42,022 nucleotides of DNA. Origin: an uncultured Bacteroidales bacterium. Lineage in GTDB: Bacteria > Bacteroidota > Bacteroidia > Bacteroidales > UBA932. The stretch spans positions 1 through 42,022 of the forward strand of contig CAMXAU010000026.1 in the NCBI GenBank assembly GCA_947179325.1. Reading direction: 5' to 3'. The position numbers were made by a program, and so were the translations under genes. The notes beneath the pieces were generated by a model, which was given only the letters and a program-made list of their open reading frames with translations, was not told where the DNA came from and did no database searches. This document shows, in pieces, positions 33,594-41,756 of this stretch; the first letter of the stretch is position 1; each line of letters begins with the position of its first letter.

Positions 33594-34541
33594 TTACCAT
33601 TCAATGATTGCAGCACCTGAAATGAATCCTGCACCGAATGCGCTCAGAGCCAGTTTGTCACCCTTTTTAAGGAGACCCTTGCGGTTGCATTCGTCAAGCA
33701 GTATCGGGCAGCTTGCTGAGGATGAGTTCCCGTGGTTCTCCACATTTGTAGGGAATTTCTCTGCCGGCTGGCCGAGGAAGTCGCGTATGGAGTTGATGAT
33801 CCTGACGTTCGCCTGGTGCAGAAGGTAATGGTCAATCTCCTCAGGCTTGATGTCCAGCTCGTCAAGAAGGTATTTGATGTCACCGCTTGATGCCTTGACT
33901 GCAAACTTGAAGACATCCTGCCCTTTCATCTGCAGGCTCTCCGAGTGCTCCTCTTTCTTTATATAAGGTGTAGGCTCAAGTACGCGTATCTGGTACAGCT
34001 TGTCAGTTGCGCTGGCTGCGGAGAGCTTTATCCCCTTTATGTTGTCTCCCTCAGTGAGGACTGCAGCACCGGCTCCGTCTCCGAACAGGACGCATACATT
34101 CCTGTCTTCCCAGCTTGTCATCCTGCTTGGCTCCTCTGCACATACAATCAGGACGTTCTTTACCTTTCCTGCCTTGAAGTGTGTCTCAGCTATGTCAAGC
34201 GCATAGATGAATCCTGCACATGCACAGTTGATGTCCAGGCAAGGGCATGTCGCCCCGATTCCGCCCTGGATGATGCAGCTCAGTGATGGGGTTATATATT
34301 CGTTTACTACGTTCGAGCATATTATGAAGTCCAGATCGCTTGCCTTTAGCCCGGAGTCTGCCAAGGCCTTGTTCGCTGCCTCGATGGCCAGGTCTTCCAG
34401 CTTCTCGTCAGAGATTACATGCCTGCTCTTGATACCTGTCCTCGGGTAGATCCATGCATCGCTGGTGTCCAGAAATTCTGAAAGCATGTCATTGGTAACT
34501 ACCTGCCTTGGAATTGCGCTTCCCGTTCCTATTATCTTCAT
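33594..34541 (-). CDS. fabH: Beta-ketoacyl-ACP synthase III
   Basis: 315 residues. It starts fatty-acid synthesis by condensing acyl-CoA with malonyl-ACP. Catalytic set: C108 in N-C-A-C-A-G-F, His in L-L-H-Q-A-N, and Asn in N-H-G-N-S-S. The W-I-Y-P-R-T-G-I-K-S-R motif near residue 30-40 is typical. First gene of the minus-strand fab cluster, behind its own promoter. acpP, fabD and fabG are not in this cluster. fabK begins 60 bp downstream. Confidence 0.95.
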   Translation of the reverse strand: MKIIGTGSAIPRQVVTNDMLSEFLDTSDAWIYPRTGIKSRHVISDEKLEDLAIEAANKALADSGLKASDLDFIICSNVVNEYITPSLSCIIQGGIGATCPCLDINCACAGFIYALDIAETHFKAGKVKNVLIVCAEEPSRMTSWEDRNVCVLFGDGAGAAVLTEGDNIKGIKLSAASATDKLYQIRVLEPTPYIKKEEHSESLQMKGQDVFKFAVKASSGDIKYLLDELDIKPEEIDHYLLHQANVRIINSIRDFLGQPAEKFPTNVENHGNSSSASCPILLDECNRKGLLKKGDKLALSAFGAGFISGAAIIEW

Positions 34542-34604
34542 TTTTCTAAATTGTATATATTTAACATCTATAAATAATCAGTTCTTCGCCAGTCTAAAAC
34601 CGGA

Positions 34605-34612
34605 CAAAAATA
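34605..34612 (-). promoter_or_regulatory. Promoter -7 element of the fab cluster
   Basis: Minus-strand TATTTTTG, exact TAnnTTTG; predicted start near 34598, leader about 57 nt to fabH. The -33 is weak (TTTT/TTTC). Confidence 0.65.
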
Positions 34613-34699
34613 CGTAGGCTTTTTTATTCGGAAAAATATTTTGCCTAATAAGTGGCAATAACTCCGATTGTGTGGCTGGATTACCTGTATATGGTGTCA

Positions 34700-34736
34700 A
34701 TATGTGGTAAATTTTTGAAATATGTGGCGAATTTTT
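34700..34736. repeat. Direct repeat, likely LytTR operator
   Basis: ATATGTGGTAAATTTTT (34700-34716) and ATATGTGGCGAATTTTT (34720-34736), 15 of 17 identical, exactly 20 bp apart. The second copy fills the space between the -33 and -7 elements of the LytTR-regulator promoter. Paired direct repeats about two helical turns apart are the normal form of LytTR sites. Confidence 0.6.
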
Positions 34737-34744
34737 TACCTTTG
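34714..34744 (+). promoter_or_regulatory. Consensus promoter of the LytTR regulator
   Basis: TTTG (34714-34717), 19 bp, TACCTTTG (34737-34744): full match to the Bacteroidota consensus. Predicted start near 34751, leader about 12 nt. Confidence 0.85.
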
Positions 34745-34762
34745 CTGCCATAAAATTGGAAT

Positions 34763-35653
34763 ATGAACAAGAGAATACCGGATTATTTCCTTGGAAAATA
34801 CCAGATGATAGGCACTATTACATTTTCAGTGCTTTTTGCAATCGTATTCCTTAATATATATATACCCTTTTCGGATACAGCCTGGTTCAAGCTCGGGGAT
34901 TCTGTCTTTTTCCTATTCACTGCAGGATTTATAGCGATTTCTATAATATTCCTGATATTCAGCAGGATGCTTATGTATCACGTGAAGCGGTGGATTAAGG
35001 TGACCTATCTTATATATGTATTATGGAGCATTGCGGAAGTCCTGATGATCTGTGCTTTCTATACCTTTGTCACGCTTGATGTACAGGACCCTCCGTCCCC
35101 GCTGTCTCCGGCCATGATTTTTTCCAAGGCCATGCTGTACGGGACAATAGCCCTTATAATTCCGGAAATTATTTCTGGAATGTATCTCGCGCTTGTCGAC
35201 AAGAACAAGACTATACGCCTGATGAATTCAATGGGAGTCGTGACTGATGATGATGATTCCGGCAAGGGTGAAAACCGTATAACCCTGTTTGACAACAAGG
35301 GTGCCCTGAGGCTGTCCGTAAAATCCTCAAGCCTGTATTATATAGAGTCTGATGACAATTATATAAAGGTATGGTATGCCGACAATGCAGGTGAACTCAA
35401 GAACTATATACTGAGGTGCCGGCTCAAATCAGTCGAGGAGAATTTCAGGGGAAGCTCACTTATGAGGGTGCACCGCAAATATATCGTGAATTCCGACAGG
35501 GTTAAGGTGCTCCGCAAAGAGCAGGATGCCTATTATCTTGATATAGACAACGAGCAGATTCCTCCGATTGCAGTTACAAAGACTTATCTTGACAATGTCC
35601 TCAGCCGTTTTGCAGGTGAGGACACACGCAGTACAGGGGATGTTTCCCTGTAG
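34763..35653 (+). CDS. Membrane-anchored LytTR-type transcription regulator
   Basis: 296 residues. Four hydrophobic helices (about 17-35, 47-66, 78-100, 118-140) are followed by a linker rich in Asp and a LytTR DNA-binding domain (about 185-290): L-Y-Y-I-E-S-D-D-N-Y-I-K-V-W-Y, L-R-C-R-L-K-S-V-E-E-N, M-R-V-H-R-K-Y-I-V-N-S-D-R-V. There is no receiver domain, so the signal is probably sensed in the membrane part. It has the best promoter in the window, overlapped by a 20-bp-spaced direct repeat that looks like a self-regulatory operator. Its stop codon abuts the stop of the convergent DUF4293 gene. Target genes unknown. Confidence 0.9.
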   Translation: MNKRIPDYFLGKYQMIGTITFSVLFAIVFLNIYIPFSDTAWFKLGDSVFFLFTAGFIAISIIFLIFSRMLMYHVKRWIKVTYLIYVLWSIAEVLMICAFYTFVTLDVQDPPSPLSPAMIFSKAMLYGTIALIIPEIISGMYLALVDKNKTIRLMNSMGVVTDDDDSGKGENRITLFDNKGALRLSVKSSSLYYIESDDNYIKVWYADNAGELKNYILRCRLKSVEENFRGSSLMRVHRKYIVNSDRVKVLRKEQDAYYLDIDNEQIPPIAVTKTYLDNVLSRFAGEDTRSTGDVSL

Positions 35654-36082
35654 CTATTTCCTTTTACGTTTTCCACGCAGTCTTGCTGCTGACTGGACCA
35701 TCGCCTCGTCAAGTGCTATGGCCCTTGCCGCGAGCACATCAAGTATTGCAGCGACAATAGGGAAGACAGCGGTGAATGAGAATATCATGCTGTCCTTGTA
35801 TCTGAAAAAGTCGGCACCGATCCATATCTGGAATCCGACAAGCAGAAGTGCAGCCAATATGCAGACCCTCATCTGAAGAAGCCTTGCCCTGAATGTCAGC
35901 AGGCCTATCACATTTGCGGAGAACAATGAAATCAGGAAAAGGAGGAATGGAAGTTTTTCATAATATCTGATGTCAATGCTGGCCCCGTCAGGCCCGAGGA
36001 CAGTTGCCATTCTGGCGAAAAACAGTGAGCCTACAAGAATGCTTGCAATAGCAAGATATAAAGTCTGTATCCTTTGCCACAT
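35654..36082 (-). CDS. DUF4293 membrane protein
   Basis: 142 residues from ATG 36082 (M-W-Q-R-I-Q-T-L-Y-L), which fits the promoter at 36110-36117; a GTG/ATG start further up would precede the predicted transcript start. Four membrane helices and the family-typical N-terminus W-Q-R-I-Q-T-L-Y-L and C-terminal P-I-V-A-A-I-L-D-V-L-A-A-R-A-I-x-x-D-E. The family is confined to Bacteroidota and has no known function. The C-terminus is strongly basic (L-R-G-K-R-K-R-K). Confidence 0.88.
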   Translation of the reverse strand: MWQRIQTLYLAIASILVGSLFFARMATVLGPDGASIDIRYYEKLPFLLFLISLFSANVIGLLTFRARLLQMRVCILAALLLVGFQIWIGADFFRYKDSMIFSFTAVFPIVAAILDVLAARAIALDEAMVQSAARLRGKRKRK

Positions 36083-36109
36083 ATTGTCTCTTTTTTTTGT
36101 TTTGCGGGA

Positions 36110-36117
36110 CAAAAATA
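36110..36117 (-). promoter_or_regulatory. Promoter -7 element of the DUF4293 gene
   Basis: Minus-strand TATTTTTG, exact TAnnTTTG; leader about 20 nt to ATG 36082. No TTTG at the usual distance. Confidence 0.65.
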
Positions 36118-36259
36118 GGAAATTTCATGAAATAAAACTACATTTGAAGTTTGTTGCTTGCAGTTTTGTCACCAAGTGTGGCATGAGCCCATTCATGAGG
36201 GATTGGCTCAGGGTAAGAAACGGATATTACTTACATCATTAAAATAAAATATACAGAAT

Positions 36260-37129
36260 ATGAAAATAGCAGAATCAGAACTGATAATCAATTCAGACGG
36301 GTCCGTGTTCCATCTGCACTTGAGACCTGAGGAACTTGCTGACAATGTCATTCTTGTCGGTGACCCGGGAAGGGTGGACATGATCGCCGAATATCTTGAT
36401 GACAGGGAATTTCGTCATCAGTCACGTGAATTCGTCTCAGTCACGGGAAAATACAAAGGCGTAAGGATGACAGTCATTTCAACTGGCATCGGAACAGATA
36501 ACATTGACATTGTTATGAATGAGCTTGATGCCCTTGCCAACATTGATTTCGCTACCCGTGAAATCAAGGATGTGAAGCGCTCGCTCAATATAATAAGGAT
36601 AGGGACTTCTGGTGCAATCCAGCCGGATATCCCTCTGGGGTCGTTTGTCTTCTCTCATGTCTCTGTCGGATGTGACGGGCTGATGAACTGGTATGCAGAC
36701 CGTGACAAGATTGTAATGCCTGGGATAGAAGAGGCATTCAAGAAGCACACAGGCTGGAACAGCCATCTTACAGACCCTTATTTCGTCAAGGCCGGGCAGA
36801 AAATGATAGACAAGTTCTCTGACTGCACCATAAAGGGAATGACCATTGCGGCTTCCGGGTTCTATGGGCCACAGGGACGCGTGCTCCGTCTTCCTCTAGC
36901 AATGCCAGATATGCTTGATACCTTTGAATCATTCCGTTATGAAGACTGGCGCGTGACCAACTTTGAGATGGAGGGGTCTGCTATTGCAGGAATTGCTGCG
37001 CATCTTGGCCATAATGCCGGAACTGTGTGCTGCATCATCGCCAACAGGCATCTCAAGAGCAGCAATCCTGACTACAAGCCTCAGGTCCGCAAGCTCGTTG
37101 AACTTGTGCTTGACAAGCTGGCTGAGTAG
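36260..37129 (+). CDS. Nucleoside phosphorylase, uridine-phosphorylase-like
   Basis: 289 residues of the PNP/UDP family, cytosolic. It cleaves a nucleoside with phosphate to base and (deoxy)ribose-1-phosphate. Motifs: V-G-D-P-G-R-V near residue 33-39, S-T-G-I-G-T-D-N, R-I-G-T-S-G-A-I-Q near 115, and N-F-E-M-E-G-S-A-I for the ribose site. Among this family the length and the E-M-E-x-S pattern fit uridine phosphorylase best, but purine-nucleoside specificity is not excluded. It starts after a 147-bp gap containing TACATTTG (36139-36146), a weak promoter candidate far from the start. A strong hairpin follows. Confidence 0.88.
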   Translation: MKIAESELIINSDGSVFHLHLRPEELADNVILVGDPGRVDMIAEYLDDREFRHQSREFVSVTGKYKGVRMTVISTGIGTDNIDIVMNELDALANIDFATREIKDVKRSLNIIRIGTSGAIQPDIPLGSFVFSHVSVGCDGLMNWYADRDKIVMPGIEEAFKKHTGWNSHLTDPYFVKAGQKMIDKFSDCTIKGMTIAASGFYGPQGRVLRLPLAMPDMLDTFESFRYEDWRVTNFEMEGSAIAGIAAHLGHNAGTVCCIIANRHLKSSNPDYKPQVRKLVELVLDKLAE

Positions 37130-37163
37130 GCTATAGGCATTAATTCAAGCACTCATAAATAAA

Positions 37164-37191
37164 CAGGCGGTCCGGAATCGGGCCGCCTGTC
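37164..37191. terminator. Bidirectional terminator
   Basis: ACAGGCGG-T-CCG-GAAT-CGG-G-CCGCCTGT, then CTTTTGC on plus and TTATTTAT on minus. It sits between the phosphorylase and the convergent peptide transporter. Confidence 0.85.
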
Positions 37192-37211
37192 TTTTGCGTC
37201 TGTCTGCCGGA

Positions 37212-38876
37212 CTATTCTGTCGCAGCTTCAAGCTTTTTCATGATTGCAAAGATGAAGAGCGCGGAGAGCAGGCAAAGCGTTATAAGTACGCACCATACGC
37301 CCCAGAGAGGGAACCTGTCCCAGAGAAGTCCTGGGATTGATACCAGGTAGTTGCCGATTGCAGTTGCTGCGAACCAGCATCCCATCATTGCGCCCTTGTA
37401 TTTAGGAGGGGCAACCTTTGACACGAATGAAATACCCATAGGAGAGAGCAGAAGCTCTGCAAATGTCAATACGAAATAAGTTGAAATCAGCCATGTCGGT
37501 GAAACGAGGGTGTCGCTGACATTTCCGCCAAGCTCCTTCGGTGATGCAAGTCCCATTGAACCTATTGTAAGGATGAGGAAGCCGATTGCAGCCACGAGCA
37601 TTCCGAGTCCGATCTTGCGTGGTGCTGACGGCTCCTTGCCTTTCTTTGCAAGCGCCCCGAAGATAGCGAGTGACACTGGAGTGAGGGCAACGACGAAGAA
37701 TGGGTTGAACTGCTGGAAATCAGATGGCATGATTGACACAGGCGATGGCATCTGGCTGTAGAGGAAATATGCTGCAGCCCAGAGAATGATTGTTGCTACT
37801 CCTTGGCTGATCTTGCCTTTCTGTGTCTCGGACTGGAATGCACCGAACAGAGTATAGATGGAAATTGCAATCAGTGCGAGGCTCCAGATGTTGAATCCGA
37901 TTCTTGTAAGCCCGAATGCCTCGGAAGCAGTGTAGTCTCTTGCGAAGAATGTCATTGTCGCACCGTTCTGGTGGAATGCCATCCAGAAGAATATGACAAC
38001 AGCGAATACAAGCATCAATGCTGTGATGCGGCTCTTTGTCTGTGCCGGAGTGAGTTCTGTCTCTGCGCTGTTGGCGGCCTTTGCCTGCTTTGAGTTCACA
38101 TCAGCATGCCTGAACCATGAGCGGCAGCAGAAATAGATGAGGACAGATATTATGAGAGATATGCATGCTACGGCAAAGCCATAGTTGTATGCGGTTGAGA
38201 GCTTCTCTATATAGAAGGCGCTGAATGAAGCCATGTCCATTCCGGCAGCTCCCTGCATCGGTGCAGCCAAGGCAGCCAGCTTGTCTGTGTTCTCTGGGGT
38301 GATTGTGCCGTTGAGCAGCTGGTGTGCAAGGGCAGGTATGTTGGCATCATATACGAGACCGCTCTTCCCGAGGAAAAAGTTTGTCACAGCCTTAGCCATT
38401 GAAGGGGCGAACATAGCACCGATGTTGATTGCCATGTAGAAAAGGCTGAATGCGGCGTCTCTCTTTGAAGAGTATTTAGGGTCGTCATAGAGATTTCCCA
38501 CCATTACCTGCAGGTTGCCCTTGAAAAGTCCAGTTCCGATGGCGATAAGTGCAAGTGCACCGAACATAAGTACTTTTCCATAGATGTCAGGCGCAGTCGG
38601 GATGGCGAGGCATAGATAGCCGAGGAACATGACGCCGATTCCGATTGTCACGCATTTGCCGTAGCCTATCTTGTCTGCAAGCATACCTCCGAAAAGCGGC
38701 ATGAAATAGACTCCTGCGAGGAAAATTGAATAGATCTGTGTCGCTGCGGCTGCGCTAAAGCCGAATTTTGCCTGGATGAAAAGCAGGAAGATGGCGAGCA
38801 TTGTGTAGTAGCCGAACCTCTCTCCTGTGTTTGCAAGCGCAAGGGCAAATAGCCCCTTTGGTTGGTTTTTGAACAT
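37212..38876 (-). CDS. POT-family proton-dependent peptide transporter
   Basis: 554 residues with 12 or more membrane helices, inner membrane. It imports di- and tripeptides with protons. The hallmark E-R-F-x-Y-Y motif is at about 19-24 (N-T-G-E-R-F-G-Y-Y-T-M), and G-G-M-L-A-D-K-I-G-Y-G-K is the MFS loop 2-3 signature. A longer periplasmic insert lies around 195-225 (Q-L-L-N-G-T-I-T-P-E-N-T-D), as in many Bacteroidota members. Transcribed from its own promoter. The dipeptidase pepD nearby (divergent) would use its products. Confidence 0.94.
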   Translation of the reverse strand: MFKNQPKGLFALALANTGERFGYYTMLAIFLLFIQAKFGFSAAAATQIYSIFLAGVYFMPLFGGMLADKIGYGKCVTIGIGVMFLGYLCLAIPTAPDIYGKVLMFGALALIAIGTGLFKGNLQVMVGNLYDDPKYSSKRDAAFSLFYMAINIGAMFAPSMAKAVTNFFLGKSGLVYDANIPALAHQLLNGTITPENTDKLAALAAPMQGAAGMDMASFSAFYIEKLSTAYNYGFAVACISLIISVLIYFCCRSWFRHADVNSKQAKAANSAETELTPAQTKSRITALMLVFAVVIFFWMAFHQNGATMTFFARDYTASEAFGLTRIGFNIWSLALIAISIYTLFGAFQSETQKGKISQGVATIILWAAAYFLYSQMPSPVSIMPSDFQQFNPFFVVALTPVSLAIFGALAKKGKEPSAPRKIGLGMLVAAIGFLILTIGSMGLASPKELGGNVSDTLVSPTWLISTYFVLTFAELLLSPMGISFVSKVAPPKYKGAMMGCWFAATAIGNYLVSIPGLLWDRFPLWGVWCVLITLCLLSALFIFAIMKKLEAATE

Positions 38877-38920
38877 TATTTTTGTGTTTAATTAATGATT
38901 TTCTCCAAATCCATTGCGGA

Positions 38921-38951
38921 CAAAGTTAATAAAAATGCCGTATAATAGAAA
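38921..38951 (-). promoter_or_regulatory. Promoter of the peptide transporter gene
   Basis: Minus strand TTTC (38948-38951), 19 bp, TAACTTTG (38921-38928): -7 exact, -33 3 of 4. Leader about 38 nt. Confidence 0.7.
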
Positions 38952-38968
38952 ATCTCGGCTAAAATTGG

Positions 38969-38976
38969 TATATTTG
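38969..38976 (+). promoter_or_regulatory. Promoter -7 element of the DUF4831 gene
   Basis: TATATTTG, exact TAnnTTTG; ATG 39008 follows a leader of about 25 nt. It faces away from the transporter promoter. Confidence 0.65.
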
Positions 38977-39007
38977 CGAGAATGTGATTTTAAAAAGCGA
39001 TAACTGT

Positions 39008-40078
39008 ATGAGTCTAAAATTCTTTTCTATAGTGGCGGCCGCTGTGATTCCGGCGCTCTGTGCTGCCGATGACAGAGGATATGAAGGAAACGATCCGGTA
39101 GGGACTATTTCATATAGTCTTCCGGCGACATCATTGCTTCTTGATGTTGAGGCGGAATGTGAGGCTTTCCATGCCGGAGTCTATGCAAAGTACGCTGCAA
39201 AATACCTTGGTATAGATGTTCCTCAGAAAGACGAGAATACATGCAGGATAACATCGGTGAAAGTCACTCCTTATACGGAGGCGGACCAGTCCAGCAGATT
39301 TCTGCTTGACATGGGCGGACAGGATGTTGACCTCTCTTTTCTGCAGCTTACTTCATGCGGCCTTGTCGCCATGCCTGATGCCGGTCTGGCAAAAGATGTC
39401 TTATGGCGTTTCCCTGCCAATTCCGGTACGGATATGTTTGCCGATGCCATTGTATCGAACCTGTCATCCGGTGCAGCGACGCTTTACCGTAAGGGAGAGG
39501 ATGCAAATGGCCGTGTTGCTGTGCAGCAGAATGTCATGGTTGCCAAGACATTGGAGCAGAAGGCATCAGAGACGGCATCGCTCATATTCAGCCTGCGCAA
39601 GAAAAGGATGCAGATTATAACAGGAGACACTGATGCAACCTACAGCGGAGAGGCTATGGGGGCTGCCATAGATGAGATTGCAAGGCTGGAGAAGGAGTAT
39701 ATGACAATGTTTACCGGATATTCTGAGAAAAGAACCCAGAAAATGACATTCGACATTGTCCCTGAAAAGGATAAGAAGATGTATGTCGCTTTCAGGGTTT
39801 CCGAGACTGCCGGGCTGCTTCCGGCTGATGAACTGTCAGGAAAGCCTGTTGCGCTGGAAATAATTCCGCAGTCTGTTGCAGAGCCGCAGGGAGAGCAGGC
39901 AAAGGCAAATGAAAAGAAGGCCAAGGATTCCAGGTATATAGTGTACAGGATGCCTGCCGTATGCGTGGTAAAGCTGAATGACGGGAAGAACCTGCTTTTC
40001 CAGGGACGTTTGCCGATATACCAGTTCGGGACAGACAGCACTCTTCCTCTGAATGCAAGGCTGAAATCTAAAAAATAA
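39008..40078 (+). CDS. DUF4831 family exported protein
   Basis: 356 residues from ATG 39008; a GTG at 38984 extends the frame but is close to the predicted transcript start. A signal peptide (M-S-L-K-F-F-S-I-V-A-A-A-V-I-P-A-L-C-A-A) ends near residue 20. The mature protein matches DUF4831 over its whole length: S-L-P-A-T-S-L-L-L-D-V-E-A-E, Y-A-A-K-Y-L-G-I near 65, and R-K-K-R-M-Q-I-I-T-G-D-T-D. The family is typical of Bacteroidota and has no assigned function. pepD starts 21 bp later, so the two are probably co-transcribed. Confidence 0.87.
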   Translation: MSLKFFSIVAAAVIPALCAADDRGYEGNDPVGTISYSLPATSLLLDVEAECEAFHAGVYAKYAAKYLGIDVPQKDENTCRITSVKVTPYTEADQSSRFLLDMGGQDVDLSFLQLTSCGLVAMPDAGLAKDVLWRFPANSGTDMFADAIVSNLSSGAATLYRKGEDANGRVAVQQNVMVAKTLEQKASETASLIFSLRKKRMQIITGDTDATYSGEAMGAAIDEIARLEKEYMTMFTGYSEKRTQKMTFDIVPEKDKKMYVAFRVSETAGLLPADELSGKPVALEIIPQSVAEPQGEQAKANEKKAKDSRYIVYRMPAVCVVKLNDGKNLLFQGRLPIYQFGTDSTLPLNARLKSKK

Positions 40079-40099
40079 CAATCAATAAGAACAATCATT

Positions 40100-41554
40100 A
40101 TGACTATTAAAGAACTGAAGCCGGAACTGGTCTGGAAAAACTTCTATGAGCTGACCAGGATTCCGCGTCCGTCAAAGCATGAGGAGAAAGTATCGGAATA
40201 TCTCTATAATTTCGGTATTTCCCTTGGTCTTGAGACCATCAAGGACGAATTAGGCAATATTATAATAAGGAAACCAGCCACTCCAGGCATGGAGGACTGC
40301 AAGGGTGTGATTTTTCAGGGCCACATGGATATGGTACCGCAGAAAAATGCAGATACTGTACATGATTTTGTATCTGACCCTATCGAGACCTGGATCGACG
40401 GCGAGTGGGTTAAGGCAAAGGGGACAACCCTTGGCGCAGATAATGGAATAGGTGTAGCAATGGGTCTTGCAGTGCTTGAGTCAAAAGACTTGAAGCATGG
40501 GCCAGTGGAAGTACTTGTCACTGTTGACGAGGAGACCGGAATGACAGGTGCCCGTGAACTTAAGCCGGGCTTGCTCAAAGGTGATATCCTTATCAATCTT
40601 GATTCCGAGACTGAAGGTGAGCTATATATCGGATGTGCAGGAGGTATGGATGCTACAGCGGAGATACCTTATTCTACAGCGGAGGTCTCTGGGGAGTATA
40701 AAGCCTATAGGCTGAATGTCAAAGGCCTTAAAGGTGGACATTCAGGTATGGATATAATACTCTGCCGTGCAAACGCCAACAAGGTGGCTGCCAGGGTTCT
40801 TCTTCCTCTTCTTCGTGATCTGGGAGTGAAACTCGTTGATTTCGAGGGAGGAAATATGCGCAATGCAATCCCTCGCGAGGCTTTTGCCACAATACTTGTC
40901 CCTGTGGCTGCAGAGGCCGATGTCATGGCAAAGATTGAGGAAATAGCAGCGACTGTAAAGAAAGAATATGCGGTAACTGACCCTGAGGCTGCTGTCTTCA
41001 TTGAAGACGCTGATGCAGTCAAGGTATATATATCTGATGAGGATGCCCTCAAGGGAGTATATGCGGTTCTCGCCTGCCCGGATGGTGTGGAGAGGATGAG
41101 CGACCAGATGCCGGGACTTGTCGAGACTTCAAATAACCTTGCAATAGTCAAGACAGAGGGCGGCCGTTTCTATGTAAAATCCCTTCTCCGCAGTTCAGTG
41201 GATACGGCAAAGGACCTTCTTGCAGAGAAGATGGCTGCTGTCTTTGCACTTGCTGGAGGCTCAGTCGTGTTTGACGGGGCATATAGCGGATGGGCACCGA
41301 ATAGTGCATCTCCGATTCTCCATGCCATGAAGAAAGTGTATACAGACCTTTATGGCAAGGAGCCTGCAGTGATGGCTATTCATGCCGGACTGGAATGTGG
41401 GATATTCAGCGGGGCATACCCCGACTGGGACATGGTCTCATGCGGCCCGACAATCATGAGCCCTCATTCGCCAGATGAGCGTGTTAATATCGCCTCAGTT
41501 GAGAAATGCTGGGATTTCATCAAGGCTGTACTTGAGAACATTCCGAGAAGATAA
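40100..41554 (+). CDS. pepD: Cytosol non-specific dipeptidase (aminoacyl-histidine dipeptidase)
   Basis: 484 residues, typical of M20 family PepD. It hydrolyses a broad range of dipeptides in the cytosol, using zinc. Metal ligands: H75 and D77 in F-Q-G-H-M-D-M-V-P, D in T-L-G-A-D-N-G-I-G near 113, E-E in V-D-E-E-T-G-M-T-G near 146, and the last His in M-S-P-H-S-P-D-E-R-V near 461. A dimerisation domain lies between. It follows the DUF4831 gene and is close to the peptide transporter on the other strand, fitting a peptide-use theme. Confidence 0.96.
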   Translation: MTIKELKPELVWKNFYELTRIPRPSKHEEKVSEYLYNFGISLGLETIKDELGNIIIRKPATPGMEDCKGVIFQGHMDMVPQKNADTVHDFVSDPIETWIDGEWVKAKGTTLGADNGIGVAMGLAVLESKDLKHGPVEVLVTVDEETGMTGARELKPGLLKGDILINLDSETEGELYIGCAGGMDATAEIPYSTAEVSGEYKAYRLNVKGLKGGHSGMDIILCRANANKVAARVLLPLLRDLGVKLVDFEGGNMRNAIPREAFATILVPVAAEADVMAKIEEIAATVKKEYAVTDPEAAVFIEDADAVKVYISDEDALKGVYAVLACPDGVERMSDQMPGLVETSNNLAIVKTEGGRFYVKSLLRSSVDTAKDLLAEKMAAVFALAGGSVVFDGAYSGWAPNSASPILHAMKKVYTDLYGKEPAVMAIHAGLECGIFSGAYPDWDMVSCGPTIMSPHSPDERVNIASVEKCWDFIKAVLENIPRR

Positions 41555-41571
41555 CGTTTAGGACTTTTGTG

Positions 41572-41617
41572 AATGGGCTGGCTAAGAATATTAGTCAAGC
41601 CCATTTTCTCGTTTTTG
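41572..41617 (+). terminator. Terminator after pepD
   Basis: AATGGGCT (41572-41579) pairs with AGCCCATT (41598-41605), extended by TAA/TTA with a small bulge, then TTTCTCGTTTTT. It is 18 bp past the pepD stop. The rest of 41618-41756 shows nothing I can identify. Confidence 0.8.
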
Positions 41618-41756
41618 GGGGTGTGGTCAACCTCTTACCTCCCCTCAATCTCGGATTTGTCGCCAAAATATTCTATTCCAAGATGATGGCGCAGATTTGA
41701 GTGCCGATTAATTGCTGGACAGCTGCTGTTGTCTCCGAAGTGCGCTTGAAGAACCC

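Noticed and set aside
32986..33828. 280-residue plus-strand frame
   Set aside because: Antisense to fabK and fabH; no family features.
36139..36146. TACATTTG as the promoter of the uridine phosphorylase gene
   Set aside because: Matches the -7 consensus but has no -33 partner and is over 110 bp from the start, so not listed as a feature.
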